NCBI GenBank assembly: GCA_036320915.1
Contig: JAXBDG010000016.1
Location: forward strand, 434,001-498,000
Source of the DNA: Linnemannia elongata
Taxonomy: Eukaryota > Mortierellomycota > Mortierellomycetes > Mortierellales > Mortierellaceae
Direction of reading: 5' to 3'
DNA length: 64,000 nucleotides
Below are positions 11,116 through 24,844 of this stretch, piece after piece. Numbering within the stretch: the stretch's first letter is position 1; the number at the start of each line of letters is the position of its first letter. Under the pieces are notes generated by a model. The model was not told where the DNA came from. It saw only the letters and a program-made list of their open reading frames with translations, and ran no database searches. A program made the translations under genes and the position numbers.

Positions 11116-14100
11116 ATGGATTCGCCACCAAACACCGCCAGGCCGACATGGCTCAATCAACTACCAGACCACAGCATCTTTGAGCTCAACGAACAAGAGT
11201 ACCTCGAATGGAGCCAACAGGCCGCTGCCGCTGCCGCCCATGAGAAGGACGCCAACAAGTCCACAGCTACAACCACCACCAATAACGATCCTATAAACCA
11301 AGGATCGCTCGCTTCTCGTTTCTCATTTGGAGCCTCCACTACAAATGCCACCCCTTCTCCGTCGGCTTGGCCTAAACCAGAGCCAGTCAAGGATTCATAT
11401 GGATTGGAAGACCTGAGCGAGGAGTACCAGGGGGCGTATCAAGGACTGTCTTGTATGGCTGTTCGGGGTCAGGATCTGTATGTTGCTGTGGGGCGACAGA
11501 TCCGCTATGCCAGTCTTGAGGAGCTCAAAATGGGTGTTGAGTATCGTGGACGAGAAGCTGCGATCGAGTATATAGACAAGCGACAGCACAAGGTACTTTT
11601 TGCTTGACATACAGAGGATTTTGGTTTTGTTATTGTGATTTTATTTCATTATGGATCGAAAAACGCGGTCATGAGATGTGCTACTTGATTTTAAATCCGT
11701 TACATCCTATTATGAGTAGGTGTTGAAGGTCCAGGATTTGGATTTCGATATCAGACGACTCGTACTAAACCAGGACGGCAAACTGCTGGCGATTGTGGGA
11801 GACGAAAAGATTGTGATTGCGGCGACGCCTTCGAAATCAAGCAAGCAGGATTCCAAGCCTGTCATTAAGTGCAAGTCGTTTGTCCTCGGAGAGTTTTACC
11901 ACATCAACAAGGGCGAGTCCAAGGTCGTCAAGGTCCTTTGGCACCCCCTCAGCAAAGGGTTCACACACTTGGTCGTCCTCACCCATGACGGTCTCCTCAG
12001 GTACATATTGGCACTGGTGATCTGGTTTGGACTTGTCTCACTTTATTAAGCCTGCTAATTTCTAACGACGATCTCACTTCCTCAATATTTTGTTTAGAAT
12101 GTACGATGTGGCGGCAGATATTGATGAGCCAGAACAGATCTATAGCTTCAGGGACGAGGGAGTAACATCAAGGGCGTACGGCATGGACGTCCTTCAGGCG
12201 GCCTCGTTTTGCTTTGGCTCCAAGTACTCTCCCTGGGGTCAGCTCGCAGTATATGGTCTGACTCGGGAAGGCGATCTCTATATGGTTTGCCCAGTGATGC
12301 CGCAGACCTGGTGAGTTTTCTATATGCATAGATATTGCTTCACAGTTATAATGGCCATCTTGTCATAGTAACGCATCGTGGTGTTGCAAAATATCTTCAT
12401 AACTAACGATTCGTTCTCTCCAACTTGTTCTCATGATAGCACTTTGAATGCAACGGATCTGGACGAAATTCGCAAACAGATTGAGGAGAGCGCGTCACAG
12501 GAGTCACCCGAGACGGCGCTTGTGAAGAAGAACTGGATCAACAAGGTGGTGGAGAGCATTCAACCTCACCCATTCTCAGAAGAGATGGTCTTGGTGCAGA
12601 ATCCCTCCCTCAAGAGCGGCAAGGTTTCTCGACAGGGACCTTTCCTTTATAAGCCAGCGCCTATCGATCTGGATGACGACGACAACAGGGCGTATGACAT
12701 TCTCTGTCTAGAGAATGAGGTGGCCGAGGTCATTGCGATGGCTCACTCTAGCGGAAAAGTCGATATCTGCATCGCTCTTGATCGCCCCACAGGACGCTGG
12801 TCATTACCATCAAAGCCAAAGACCCGCGGGACATATGGGCTGGATGATGATGATGATGATGATGAGGAGAGGCTGCCGGAGGTATCTGTGTACGAGTCGG
12901 TCGATCTGGGTCTTCTTAAAGTCTTTGCAACAAGCAGTGCATCTTCAGGTGGTGCCTATGGGCTCACAGAAACGAGAATGGGTATCGTGAACCGACCCGT
13001 GCTGGTGGCCGACACAATGTACGGCGACACATTCTACATATACCATGAGGCAGGAGCACATTGCATATCGATTCGTCCCTGGCTAGACGAGCTGACAGCT
13101 ATCTACGAGTCTGGATCGAGCCACCAACAGCATATTGCACTGATGAACAAGTTTTTTGCATCCAAGATCAAATCTGCGGTTGGATCCGTCGTCAACACCC
13201 GCCCAACTAAAGCAAGGTAATATGCGCGACCAATGACCCATTTTTGGTTTTAATAGTCTCGTTTGCGCACGACTGACACTTTTCGCATTCTTCAACTGAA
13301 TAGCCCGCCTGCACCGATCATTGGATTGTCGATTGTGACGGACGCGTACTTGGACTACTCTCTTCTGCTGTTGACATCCTCATTACAGCTCATCGGAATG
13401 GAGCTGACTCCTCGACCCAGGAAAAGCGCCGCCAGCGGTGCTACTCCATCGCCTGCAACATTCCCAGGATCATTGACAACACCCAAAGATGACGACGGCA
13501 GCAGATACACAGTTTCCCTCTCAGAGCCAATGTTTGACAAGCAAGGAGGACTAATGGCATTGAACGGACTTCCACTGCAGCCTCAGGTTATTCTCCCACC
13601 AGGCGTCGGGTCAGCCAAGATTGTTGTCACGGAGGAGAATTTGAAGTTCTTGGGCCAGATGGTTCAAGGCGTTCGGGAGTCACTGCGTGAGGTCTTCACG
13701 GCCTGCGATCTTGCACAGCTGAGGTGCGTTCTGGATATTTAGATGCTGCTTGACCTGAGGTATGTTTTCTGTCGAAGGGAAAAGCAAGCTCTTACTTAAT
13801 CGCCACGCCTTTACTACTTTTTTCGTTGTTAGACTGGTCGCACAGGAGAAAGAGTATACTCGTCAACAAGATGTGGTGCAAAAGACGTATGAGCACATCA
13901 CAGGGACGCTCGGCGCAAAGGTGCAAAAGCAGGTTGACAGACTGGATGCTCAGATTGCTCTGCAAAGCGCCTTGATGGCTCGTGCAGACGGTCTGCTGCA
14001 GAAAGTTATGGAGTCTCGGGAGCCCGCATTGAGCCCTGCAGAGAAGGAGTGGATGGCCGATGTGAAAACAATGGACAAGGTCGTCAAGGCACTCGACGCA

Positions 14101-14562
14101 AGGCGGCACCAGGTTGGAACACAGTACGAGGTCCTGAAGCGGAGATTGGCAGAGATGAAACGCCAGATAGCGTCGGGACAGAGCATTACTGAAGACCCCA
14201 ACAAAAGGGTCAGCTACTCTCTCCTGGATCGCTCGGGAAGCCCAGACTTCACCAAGTCCTGGTCGCCACGCCGTGCATCTACTGTTGTTGCCAAGCGACA
14301 GCCTGTCAAGCGATATGGAGATGCCCAAATCAAGCCTATCGAATCGGCTCTCACTGACCAGTAAGTCTCTTTTCTCGTGGATGGGTTTTATGTTCTATCA
14401 GCTGTCATTTTTATTCTTGTACGTCGAATATGCTAATTCATTCCTTTGCGTTTCTTCAATTGTGAATCTAGGTCGGGTATGCTGGATACGACGACAAAGA
14501 TGGTGAAGGAGCTCGAAACGCGGATGGGTTCTTTGGACATCACTCACAAGCCAGTCCACTAG
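11116..14562 (+). CDS. Nucleoporin Nup82/Nup88 family
   Basis: Seven exons (11116–11592, 11720–12000, 12098–12310, 12440–13216, 13304–13723, 13833–14360, 14472–14562) join in frame to 928 residues. The N-terminal two thirds look like the beta-propeller of Nup82/Nup88, with a propeller signature around residues 230–260 (VLWHPLSKGFTHLVVLTHDG, then LRMYDV) and another around 500 (AVIAMAHSSGKVDIC-like VAEVIAMAHSSGKVDI). The last 250 residues are charged and helical (around 720–900), fitting the coiled coil that binds Nup159/Nup214 and Nsp1/Nup62 on the cytoplasmic face of the pore. That subcomplex takes part in mRNA export. Human Nup88 is 741 aa and yeast Nup82 713 aa, so this one is longer, partly through an Ala/Thr/Ser-rich insert near residues 35–100. 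A DDDDDDDEE run occurs near residue 455. The family call rests on motif order and is my reading, not a search. Confidence 0.8.
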
Positions 14563-17333
14563 ACCTCCTTGATCACAAACGAAAGCAGGACTCTTTCTCC
14601 ATCATCAACATTAAAAATTCCATCAACGTCAGTGATCCTTGTAATGGATGTGATTTATTTTCTTGTACAGCGTCTAACAGTCCCTTCTTCTGACTGCCGA
14701 CAAGATAAGTCTGTCATGAAAAAGAGCAAGACGCGGTTTGATTGTGGGGCATGAACAATTTTCTTGGCGTGAACGAGGGTAACATGCGAAAACAGGCTTT
14801 GTAATCACGACGTGAAACATCAAACACCGCTGTCGTCCAGCAGGATATGACGCGTCCTTTCATTTTCCGCGCTTCGCCTCGTCTAAACTAGCGAACAAGG
14901 CAATTTGACAAACTGACAAAACTTGGGCTTCATTACCTTGAACATGAAAAAAGCGCGTTTGCCCAATATCACATCTGTCTGCAAAGAAGCAACTGCATCT
15001 TGTCAGCCGAGAATGCCAAGAGCCCGGGTGATGACAACTTCTGCGCAAGAATGGGCATGAAAGAGGAAGGAGTGCGAGAGAGAGAGAGGGGGGGGGAGGG
15101 AGGGGGAGGGAGGGGGAATCGAAATAAAAACGGCAGGCGAAAAGATAATGTTGTACTTAGCCTCAAGCCATGTGGAGTAGAAGAGAATACGACGGAAAGG
15201 ATTCTCCATAACAAACGAGTAACTCCACAGAGGACACAGATGTGCATATGCACAATTGTGAACCTTCGCGCCAATCATCCAATGGGAGACCAACTAGATG
15301 CGAGTTCGCATATTTGGTTACGAAGCGAGGATTAATAAGCTTGCATTATATTTCTATCTCCTCATCGGCCCGCATAGAAACATAAAAAATACAACTTTCT
15401 GGGACTTTTTAATAGTATACCCTTTTGTTCTGTAGTCCGAGGGCGGAATTGGGCAGCTAGCCAGTTGGACTATGAAATTTAAAAAAACAAAGCTCTCTTG
15501 CTCGTGTATATCACCAGGGTTCTTCTCTCTCTCTCCTCCCTCTAACCCCTCCCTTCTTCGTGTTTCTTTTCTCTTCTTAATGTTGTTCTGAGCTGGACCT
15601 TGAGTTGTCTACAAAATGTTGTGCTTCCTTTACTTCGCTTCTTTCTTGGCTCTTATTAGCATGTGCTTGTGGAAGAGAGAGAGGTGGTTAGTTTTGGGTT
15701 TGTATTTGTTATCGTCGCACAGGGCGCTCATATATTTTCGCCCTTTTGGATAATTGTGCACATTGGAAAGAACAAAACAAAAACAAATGGAAAGGAAGTA
15801 GACCCCGGATGAGTAAGGATTGGTGGCATGTATGGAAGAAAGAAAAAAACGGGAATGCAGGTGAAGGCCCCTGAAAGAGAGGCCAGACCCTTGAAATGAA
15901 CGATCGTCTCCGGCATCGCTCTTTGTCTGATTACCCCACAGGCGTTAGGTTCCCCAGCAGGATAGTTTTTTCTCGTTCAGGAACAACAACAATAAAAATG
16001 CTCACATCCCTGCTTACCTCCTTGTCACCGCCGCTCGTTGATGGACACTAGGACTAGTTTGGCTCTTTTTATGCTCTTGAGGACATAAAGGACAGTAGAC
16101 TACTCCCTTCTGCTTTCATGTCTACTTGCATGGTGCCTACACGGATACAAAAAAGAGCAGCTGTAGATATGTATTTGTCCAAGAGTGCGATTGCCACTCA
16201 CCGTGTTCACCATTCGCCCTCTTCCTCATTTTCATCACCTCCTTTTCTGCAGCAATTTAATTGTCTGCCTTCTCCGCACACATTTTGACCCATACATACC
16301 ACCCATAATTACAACTAAAAGTTGTCGGTTGCCAAGCCGGCTATCATGAATTTCTCTCGATGCCATGCAGTTTTGCTCAACCTGTTTCCGCCCCTATAGA
16401 AAAATGAAAAACAAAAGGATAAGCTGCTGACCCTCACGAAAAATGGACATGGTGATGTGGAAAACAATACATCCTCCTTTTGTTCACTTCACTCTGCTTT
16501 TTTTTTTTTTTTTTTTTTACAAAAAATTTAAGGCCCCTCGGGTGCCAAGGGATTTCATTCTGTATTCTACTTCCATGGTCTTTCTACTCTTCGGTTGGTC
16601 GGTCGTCTGATTTTTTGTTGTTGTTTATGGAAGACCTTGACGGAGACTGAAAAAAAAGAGTTGTTGTGGGTGTGAGCATTGCAAGTACATGCGCCCTTGC
16701 AGATTGTAGACACTTGTTTCCCCTCTGCCTATCCTGTACCATCATCTTCTATTGTCCGGATATTCACAGAGGACGCGGCGGTCGTAGACAATTGGCGGAT
16801 GGGGTCGGTGATGAGAGAGAGGGACACGGGTGAGTGGTTGTCGACCCCTGGAGAGCATGCAAAACAGGAGTAGCGCTGTCGGCAAGGTGGTTTGTTGTTG
16901 TTCTCTTGTTTAGTTTATTCGTCTGAGTGTGTGAGAGCCCTTTTTTATTCTCTGCTTCATGGTTCAGTATGCCCTTGGAGGCAACCTTCTTTTTTGACGA
17001 AAAGCTCTCTTCTACTAAGGCGACCTAGTCAGTCTCTAGTCTCTCCCTCCGATCATAAATAAGACGACCTTTCCCTCTTCGATTTTTTTTTGTCTTTCTT
17101 CACCAACTCTTCCTTCATTCTTATCCCTCCCTCCACAACTTTCTTCACCTTCTTTCTGTTCCTTTCTTCCTCCTTCCTCTCCGTTTTATTCCTCTTTGAT
17201 ACTTCTCTAGGCTCGAGCCACCAATATCTTGCTCACCCCAACATATACCCATTCACATTACTTCATTGTACATATACCCTATTCAACAGGAGAACACCTC
17301 AAACAAACGAACAAACCATCTCTCAAAGCAAAG
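14563..17333. other. Intergenic region, no gene seen
   Basis: 2.8 kb without a coding-like frame. It contains a G-rich tract (15088–15116), a T run around 16498–16518 and, from about 17060, a pyrimidine-rich leader for the next gene. A non-coding RNA cannot be excluded. Confidence 0.5.
15088..15116 (+). repeat. G-rich tract with potential to form a G-quadruplex
   Basis: At least four runs of three or more G separated by single A lie within 29 bases, directly after a GA repeat. This satisfies the usual G3+N1–7 pattern. No gene is close enough to assign a role. Confidence 0.5.
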
Positions 17334-20221
17334 ATGCCACCATCATCAACGTACCCTTATGAAGGAACATCCTTCACCACCACCCCTCTCCCCACCATGA
17401 TCATCAACCCCTCTCGCCGCACCACCACCTCACCACCACGCGTCAAGAAACCAGTCCCCAACTGGCACCTCCTCGTCCGCCCCGCAATGTTTGACTCCAA
17501 CCCTCGGAAATCCAACCTCGAAAAGGCCATGGACGAAGAACTCGCAGAACTCCGGATTGTCATGGACCATGCCCTCAACAATCGCATGACCGAAGCCGAA
17601 GCCCTTCTCAGAGGACGTCATAAACCGGAATCGATGTATTATCAGTTTGGAAAGGCGCTTTTGGATGCGTTGAGGGCGATTCTGACGTTCCATCCGGACG
17701 AGATTGAAAAGGCGATGAAGAGCTTTGATTTGACGTTGAAGGTTGCAGATAAGCAACGGAAGGCGGCGAGTTCGATTGTGGGACTTGGGACAGTCAAGGC
17801 TTTGGGGTCTTGGGTTATTGGGTCGATTGGTGCTGGCAGCTTTCGGGGCATGACCAGGATTGAGAAGCATGCTGTAAGTCTTCTTGCATGTTCTTTTATT
17901 TTATTTGTTTTGCTTGTCCTTGGTTTGTTTGTTTGCTTATTTGTTTGTGTATCGGACGGATAGCGATTTATTTTATTGTGAGCTGCAGGGGGGGGGGGGA
18001 AACAAGAGAGCTGTTACGGCGCAATGGGATGATACATGATCAAATAATATTATTTGTTTTTTTATTACTAAGAATCACAACACGGCTGTGTTTCGCACGA
18101 GGGAGCGAAATGATCTGGATTAATACCCCACAACCCAATCCAATCAGACCCCTGAGCTAACTTTCCTTTGTCTCCCTGATGCACCCAATTAGGAACTGAT
18201 ATACGCGGAGGCGACGGTTCTACGCGCAGGATTCAGTGTACTCTACCACCAGGACTTCTTCTCTCTCCTCGAAGAAACCGTCTCCCTCCGTTCAGCCTTC
18301 GCAATCTTTAACGGCCTCAAATCCTACATCGACGGGACCGAAGCGGAACTTAAGGCTGGTGGCGATATTTCGGAACATCATATCGATGAACATTTGGTCA
18401 CGGGGCTTATCTTTGCATCGTCGCTATTCAACATTGCCATCTCTTTCCTGCCCGACATCATCATCTCTCTTCTGCAGTTTGTGGGGTTCCCCTCGGATAG
18501 GGATTGGGGATTGGAGCTGTTGAACACTGCAGGGATGTGGGACCCCCGGGCTGGGGACGATACACCGATCGAGTTTCAGGAACGACTGGAGTCTCAAAAC
18601 AACGAAGGGATGCGTCGTCAGATCTGTGATATAGGCCCCATTGCGATTCACCTCATCGCAGCGTCGTTCTTGCCCTTCCGACATGTGGACTATTCCTTCG
18701 CCGAGCGGATCAACAACTATAACCTACACAAGTACCCGGACTCGATGGTGTTCAACTTCTTAAGGGCACGACATGCCCAGGTGAACACGAGGTTGGAGGA
18801 GGCGATTGCGATCCATGAGTCGATTCAGGTCCAGCCCGAGTGGAGGAACTTGAAGCATGCATGTGTATTCGAGCAGCTCATGTGTGCCATGATGGAGAGC
18901 GATTATGATCTGGCCTGTACAAAATCGAGGGTCTTGCTGAGGGAGAGTAATTGGACAAAGACGATTTTCCGTTATCTGGCTGCTATTACGACGTTGAGAC
19001 GCGGGTTGCCAAAGGAAGCAAAGCGGGTTGAAGAGTTGATGCGCAAGGTTGAGCCGGGCAAGCAAAAGTTCTGTGGTGTCGAAGTCTTCCCTGAGGTGCG
19101 TCCATTTTTTTTTTTTTTTTTTTTTTTTTTAGCCCATAACGCGCACTTCAGTTGCACAACATTATTAACAAACTGCATTTTTCCTCTAATCGAAAACATA
19201 GACGTTCTGCGCAAGAAAGGCAAACAGATACCTCAACGAAAACAACCGTCTCCTCCTCCCCGACTACGATTTCCTCGTCCTCTGGAACGGCTTCGACATG
19301 ATGCCTATAAAATCTCTACGGGTCGCACTTTCAAACATCATGCTCGAAGTCCAACGTCTCGACGCCCTCCTCCCCGCAACTATGCTCGCCATCTCAGAAT
19401 CCCCTTTACCCAAGGGCGACTATACCATCGAAGCCACCAAGGGCCTCTTCTCGACCTTCCGCTCCGGAATCCATACCCTCACCCGATCGGATAAGATACA
19501 CGGGTATGAACACTTTTATGACGACTATTGTATCGCCCACTACTTGTTGGGTCTAGTCGCAAAACAGATTGCGTTCTTTCCTGAGGAGGTGTTTGATCAA
19601 GACATGTGCTCTCTCGCCGTGCGGTCGTTCAAGACCGTTTTCCGTTACGCCCCTTATATCCTGGACGACACCTACGCATACTACTTTTCACATTACAACC
19701 TGGGACTTATCATGATGCAGCTCGGTCAGTTGGACGACGCAGAGGCGAAATTCAAGTACCTCCTTTCGACCATCAACCCAACACTTTTGGGACTCCCTGC
19801 GCTCGCAGCCGGGAAGGGCCGGAACTCATTAGAGGTCTTGATCCTCGCCAAGGCCCACGCCGCACTGTTCTTGCTCAATGAAGATCGCGCCACTGCCGCC
19901 GCCGCCGCCGCCAAGTCGGAGGCTGGATCCCAAAAGGCCAGATCAAGAAAATCATCGTCCTCTACTGCCTCGTCGGTCGTGAACTTGGACGCCGCCATGG
20001 CCAACCTATCCGTCATCTATAAACAGCAACAGCAGCAGCAACAGCAACAACAGCAACGACAACAGCAGCAGAGGAAGAAGAGCCCAGGATCTGGATCGGC
20101 GACGAGCAGGACGACGTCTGGGGGTTCAGGAGATTATGGACCACCGACGGGGAGCACAGCCAAGTTGACGAGGGACTTCAAGGACTTTCCTACTATCGAA
20201 GTCTACCACCAAGGAGAGTAA
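17334..20221 (+). CDS. TPR protein of the Iml2/TTC39 family
   Basis: Three exons (17334–17873, 18193–19095, 19202–20221) give 820 residues. Helical repeats run through most of the protein, including LLDALRAILTFHPDEIEKA near residue 110, the LIYAEATVLRAGFS region just after the first splice, and family-like segments such as VTGLIFASSLFNIAISFLP and the paired DWGLELLNTAGMWDPRAGD. These match the Iml2-TPR_39 family (animal TTC39A–C, yeast Iml2). Yeast Iml2 acts in lipid-droplet-linked clearance of protein inclusions. The C-terminus carries an Ala run, then a Gln-rich stretch (around 20024–20076), and is probably disordered. An in-frame ATG at 17229 exists, but the 35 residues it would add look like leader; 17334 has better context (AAAGATGCC). 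Intron 2 begins with a 26-base T run. AATAAA at 20367–20372. Confidence 0.82.
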
Positions 20222-20467
20222 AGTTCACCATTTTTTCCTAGTTGGATGATCGTCCGGGGGTGAAGGAAGGAGGGATGGAAGATTGGAAAATATCCTCGAT
20301 GGCACCATGAACATAACCAGCAACTTCAAACAGCACAACACCCAATAACAACAAAACTAAAAACTAAATAAAAAATTGGATATGAAAAATGTAATTGTGA
20401 TTATTTTAATAGTGAGATGAGTGAATGCAGTTGAGGGCTGGGGGGGGGGGGGGTTAAATGTGGTCGT

Positions 20468-23400
20468 CTAGTTGATCCGCAATGTCTCCTGAATGTATAA
20501 CCGCGTCTCCTCCGAAAGTTCGCCCACTAGAAGGAAAACAGAAAGAAAAAAGCCATTCGTTAACACCACAGCTGCAGCAGAGCTCGAAAGCAAACAGGAA
20601 AATTCAAGAACAAATACAGAAGTGATAAGAAAATGAGTTACCTTGACAGCAAGACTTGACGGCAGCGAGAAGAGGCACCTGCTGCTGCTGCTTTTGCTCA
20701 CCCTTCTTCCCCTTCACCTTCTTACCACCCTCCTCCAAAGGCGGCACAACACCAGAATAAAACACAATCTCAATCGCACGTCTCTGAAGCGCAGGCGGGA
20801 GCTTCACAAAAGGACCCATAATCGTTCTAGTCGCCGCATCGCTTCCCTTAGGCGCCGCAACAGTGACACAGAAGAATAGTGCCATGTAACTCTGCAAAGT
20901 CTTGACAAACTGCGCCCGCTCAGCCTCCTTAATCGCTGCTCCCGTAGTAGCCGTGCCCCCCTTCTCCTCTAATGACAACGCAGAAGACTCGCCAGCAATC
21001 ACGGCGACCCACGCCAACAGATCCAATACAGCCTGACTGGTCTCGATCCGCTCTGTACCCAGATCCCACAACAGCTTGGGTAGCTTCAACAAACTGGCCG
21101 CCAAAAGCTTGGACAGCTTCTGAATCGAAGCCTGCTGCTCCTTCCTATCCTTCTTAGGCAGCCCCAATAACGCCTTCCGATTACTTCCACCACCGCCCTG
21201 ACGCGGCGATCCAGGCACGTTAATCGTAAACGATCCTGTGTAATGAGGGTGCGACTGCAACTTGATCACGAGCGCCAAGAACTGAAGGATCGTCCGCTTA
21301 GACCCGCTCTGAACATGTGCCTGGTCAAAGAACGCCATCAGCGCCTCAAAGACCCACTCCCGTCGCTTGGTTTCCAGACAGTTCAGGAGCGTCCACAGCG
21401 TAGGAAGCAATGCTACCAGATGCTGAGACTTGAAATCCGTCGACATGCCGCTCATCTCTGTCACCGCCGACGACGAGCCCATGGCCTTGTCGTCATCCTC
21501 ATCATCTGAATCAGAGCCCTCAGGGTTAGACCATCCAAGAGCATCCAACACAAACTCGACAACCTGGTCCGCCCAAGGGGGTGTAACGACCTGAACCGCC
21601 ACAAACATATCCTGTTTACCAGCGGCAGCCACAGCCCGATCATGCTCCGCAAACTCTTCATCATCATCCTCACTCTCATAGTCCGAAGAGTCAGCCGCAG
21701 CAGCGGTAGCAGCAGCAACGGCCGCCTGTCGCTTCTTGGCTTCCTTGTTTGAGAGTCGGTTAGAAGACTTGAGTTTCAGATCTGCTTTGGCCTGTTGGCG
21801 TTTTGACTTCTTTTCGTTCGAGGGGGCAATTGCTGATGGCTCCTTGCGCATGAGTTGTGTCCGTCCGACTCCTGATCCCAGCAAGAAAAGCGATGTCAGC
21901 TCACAGTACGTCGTGTTCATCTCCTGCAGCAATGTCGACACCTATATTTCATTCAGGAAAGAGCAAAAAAACTGTCAATTTCACATCTCTTCAACATGGT
22001 TAAACAATGTTGCAAAATAGGAAAAAAAAAAACGGGTGCGAATATGTTACCTTGGTGTCGATCATGCCGACGGTATCTTTGCCAAAGGGGAAGTAAATCA
22101 AGACATGTCGCAACAAGCTCTGCAAGAACTCATCCAGCCACCGAACTTCCTCCCTCTCCTGCTCCCGCTCCTCATCCGTCTCAACAGCAGTCTTCTTCTT
22201 GGGAACAGCCAAAGCAGCCCTCCACAAGATACCCCAGATCCTCAACACCAAATGCACAACCGTCAATGCGTGGTTGGCATGGATGGTTGTTGCCGACGAA
22301 AAGACTGACGGTGCGGTATCCAACCAGACTGAAAGCAACAATGGGTGGAGAGTTGCAATCAGGGGCTTAATCTGAGAAAGTCGACCCTGGACACCTCCCA
22401 TCTGATCGCCACCAGTCTTGCCACTTCCACTGACTCCCGTGTTAGCACCAGCTCCTGAAGCACTGGCACCTCCTTGTTGATGGAAAACCTTGATCGCAAT
22501 ACTGGTGCGGGTGTTGACATCCTGTTGCTGTCCTCCTGCAGATGCTGCATCCCGAGTCAAGTTGCCCCAAATCGACTGAGCTATCGACGAATGCGACACC
22601 GAGGGGTGCATAGGGAAGGTGGCCAGGGGTTGGTGGTGTCTGTGAGAGTTTCCGAACGAGATAATGGGCGAAGGGTCAAAGTGGAGCGATTCTGGGTTGT
22701 CGTTGTAGTTGTCTGCATGATCCTCTGTAGCGGAATCCGACGATCCTTCATCCGAGTCCGAATCACTCTCGTCACTGTCGTCCTCCTCGCTGCCACTCTC
22801 CTCCTCATCTTCGCTATCCGTCTTTTTGCGAACAGACCGACCATTCTTGGACGCTCCCGAAGAAGATGACGCCTTGCGCTTCTTTGAGCTCTTGCCGCCT
22901 TTACCCTTCGACAGATCCTCATGAGCACCACGCTGGGTCCGTGCAGTATTGAATGCCTTGCGAGCATGAGCGGTCCCCAAAAAGTTTCTCAAAAACCAAT
23001 ATGGATCCTTGTCGCCTCCCTCACCACCAAGACCCTCCTGCAAGAATCCTGCCAAACTCTCCAGAACATCGCACTTTGCTTTCAAGGATCCGGGGGCGTT
23101 CTTTCCTGTACTCGCATTCGCTACGACTTTGGTGCTCGCTCCTGAAGATCCACTGCTGGATGATGAAAAAGTGGCCATCCCGCTGTTGGCCGAGGCCGTG
23201 AATGACATTGCGCTGGCGTTCTTTGAACTGTTTGTCGCGTTCGAGTCCGAGGTCAACAACGACACATAGTTTGGAATAATCTATGTACACACAATCGTTT
23301 CACGAAAATGAAAATATTCGTCGTAAGCCCATTTGGTGTCCTATCGGAAAGCAGAATCTTCCAAGCAAAAAAAAAAAACGCTGAATATGCACAGCAAGGA

Positions 23401-24400
23401 GTGACAAAATTACCTTGTCCCAGAACCCATTGACGACAACCTGTCCACCAGCAGCAACCCAGAGATCCATAAACTTGAGCGCATCTTCCCGAATATCGTC
23501 CAGGATATGAGTCATGGCTGAGCATGTATAAACGATCAACAGCGGCAAGAACGGGTGGATATCGCGCGCATGCAGCATCGGAATGAATTCGCCCAAAAAG
23601 TTCTGCAACGCCTTCCTGACCACACCCGACTATCATATAAAATGAGAAGTGAAAAAAAAAGAAATCGGAAAAAAGGTTAGCTTGAGAAGTCCGATCAACA
23701 CTACCTCGAAAGAATGAAAAAAAAAAAAAAAAAAAAAACACAACGCCAAACGTCCCCCCAGATCCAGAAATTGCAAAGAAGAGAGGCACCTACGTCGTCG
23801 ATCAACAAACGAACAACAGAATTAACGAGCACACCCAAATGAAGGGGCAACAAATGCGGGTGCCTATGAAACAGATCCCTCAATCCCAACAGCGCATCTT
23901 TCCGAGTTCCTGGACTATAATGCTTCAATTGGGTCATCAGTTCCGCAAAGGTCACATTCCTCGAGTTTGTCAACAGTGCCGTCTTGTCGTGGCTGATCGA
24001 CTGACTTGGTAGAGAGATGGCTGTTAATTGTGTACGGTGATAAAGAAGAGTAGGATTAGTTGTAAGTTCGGTGACAAGTGGGCAGCGAGATATGCGAAGA
24101 GGCCGATGCTGGGTTGTTGAGTGTTGGGGTTTGGGGTGGTACCTTTGGACTTGAAAGATGTATCCGTGAAACTGTCCGCCACTGCCTTCTTCTTTCCCAC
24201 CTTCAGCTTCGTTTTCTATTCCACAATACAAAACAACAACAACATACACACGCCATTAGTAAACCATTACAACAACCAGTAAGCAGTAAACATAAAGCTT
24301 GTTTGTTCCGGGGGTCATTGTGGTGATGGTAGTGGTGTAAGGTGGGTACCTTAAAGTCGGCATTCTTCTCCTTCTTGCGTTTGCTACTCGACTTTGGCAT
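20468..24400 (-). CDS. IPI1: Ipi1/TEX10-type pre-rRNA processing protein (Rix1 complex)
   Basis: Seven exons on the minus strand (24400–24350, 24215–24143, 24020–23794, 23629–23414, 23280–22051, 21941–20642, 20526–20468) make 1051 residues. The N-terminal 200 residues are highly characteristic of Ipi1/TEX10: MPKSSSKRKKEKNADFK, then KVGKKKAVADSFTDTSFKSK, ISHDKTALLTNSRNVTFAEL, and HYSPGTRKDALLGLRDL, followed by ARM/HEAT-like helices (FHRHPHLLPLHLGVLVNSVV; MLHARDIHPFLPLLIVYT). Ipi1 works with Rix1 and Ipi3 in the nucleolus and nucleoplasm on late pre-60S particles during ITS2 removal. Residues about 300–400 form a Lys- and Asp/Glu/Ser-rich acidic insert, and a second acidic segment follows near 690. 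Yeast Ipi1 is only 334 aa, so this has the long animal-like form (human TEX10, 929 aa). It ends tail to tail with the TTC39-like gene, 246 bases away. Confidence 0.88.
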
Positions 24401-24844
24401 GGCGCTGGTTCTTCTTTATGTGGGTGTGTAGGTGTTTCTAAATGTCCGTTGTGTGGTCTGTATGTAGGAGGTAAGGCCGTTGTTCTTCTTAAGGTTCAGC
24501 CTGGGCGAATGTCAGAAAGGAGTGATGCCGAGGTTCGTTGTCTATGGAAGTAACAAGAAAGAAGAACGCGGTGTAGGTTGTCTATGTCAAGAGACGTTTT
24601 TTTTTTTTTTTTTTTTAAGCATAGCTTTGTTTACAATTTTATTTCGTGACTGCCATATAACCCAAGGTCCCATTTCGGATTTTGCGACTTTGAAAAAAAA
24701 AAGGGCGCGTTCGCGTATTGTCCTTCACCCACTACGCTCCTTCTCATCCTCCTTCAACAATAACAACCATCCAAGCACTTTTGACAGAAAAAGAATTATG
24801 CATATTATTAAAAGTTTTGATGTTTAAAATGTGAATAAAAAAGA
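24401..24844. other. Spacer between two minus-strand genes
   Basis: Promoter side of the Ipi1 gene and 3' side of the giant gene. A 20-base T run at 24597–24616 is followed by TTTACAATTTTATTTCG, which resembles the 3' end of the LINE at 7881–7898 (ACACAATTTTATTTC). It may be a very short retrotransposon tail in the same orientation. The similarity is short and could be chance. Confidence 0.4.

Noticed and set aside
22000..23265. Plus-strand frames overlapping the Ipi1 exons
   Set aside because: Shadows of the minus-strand gene, which has clear family motifs and in-phase splice sites.
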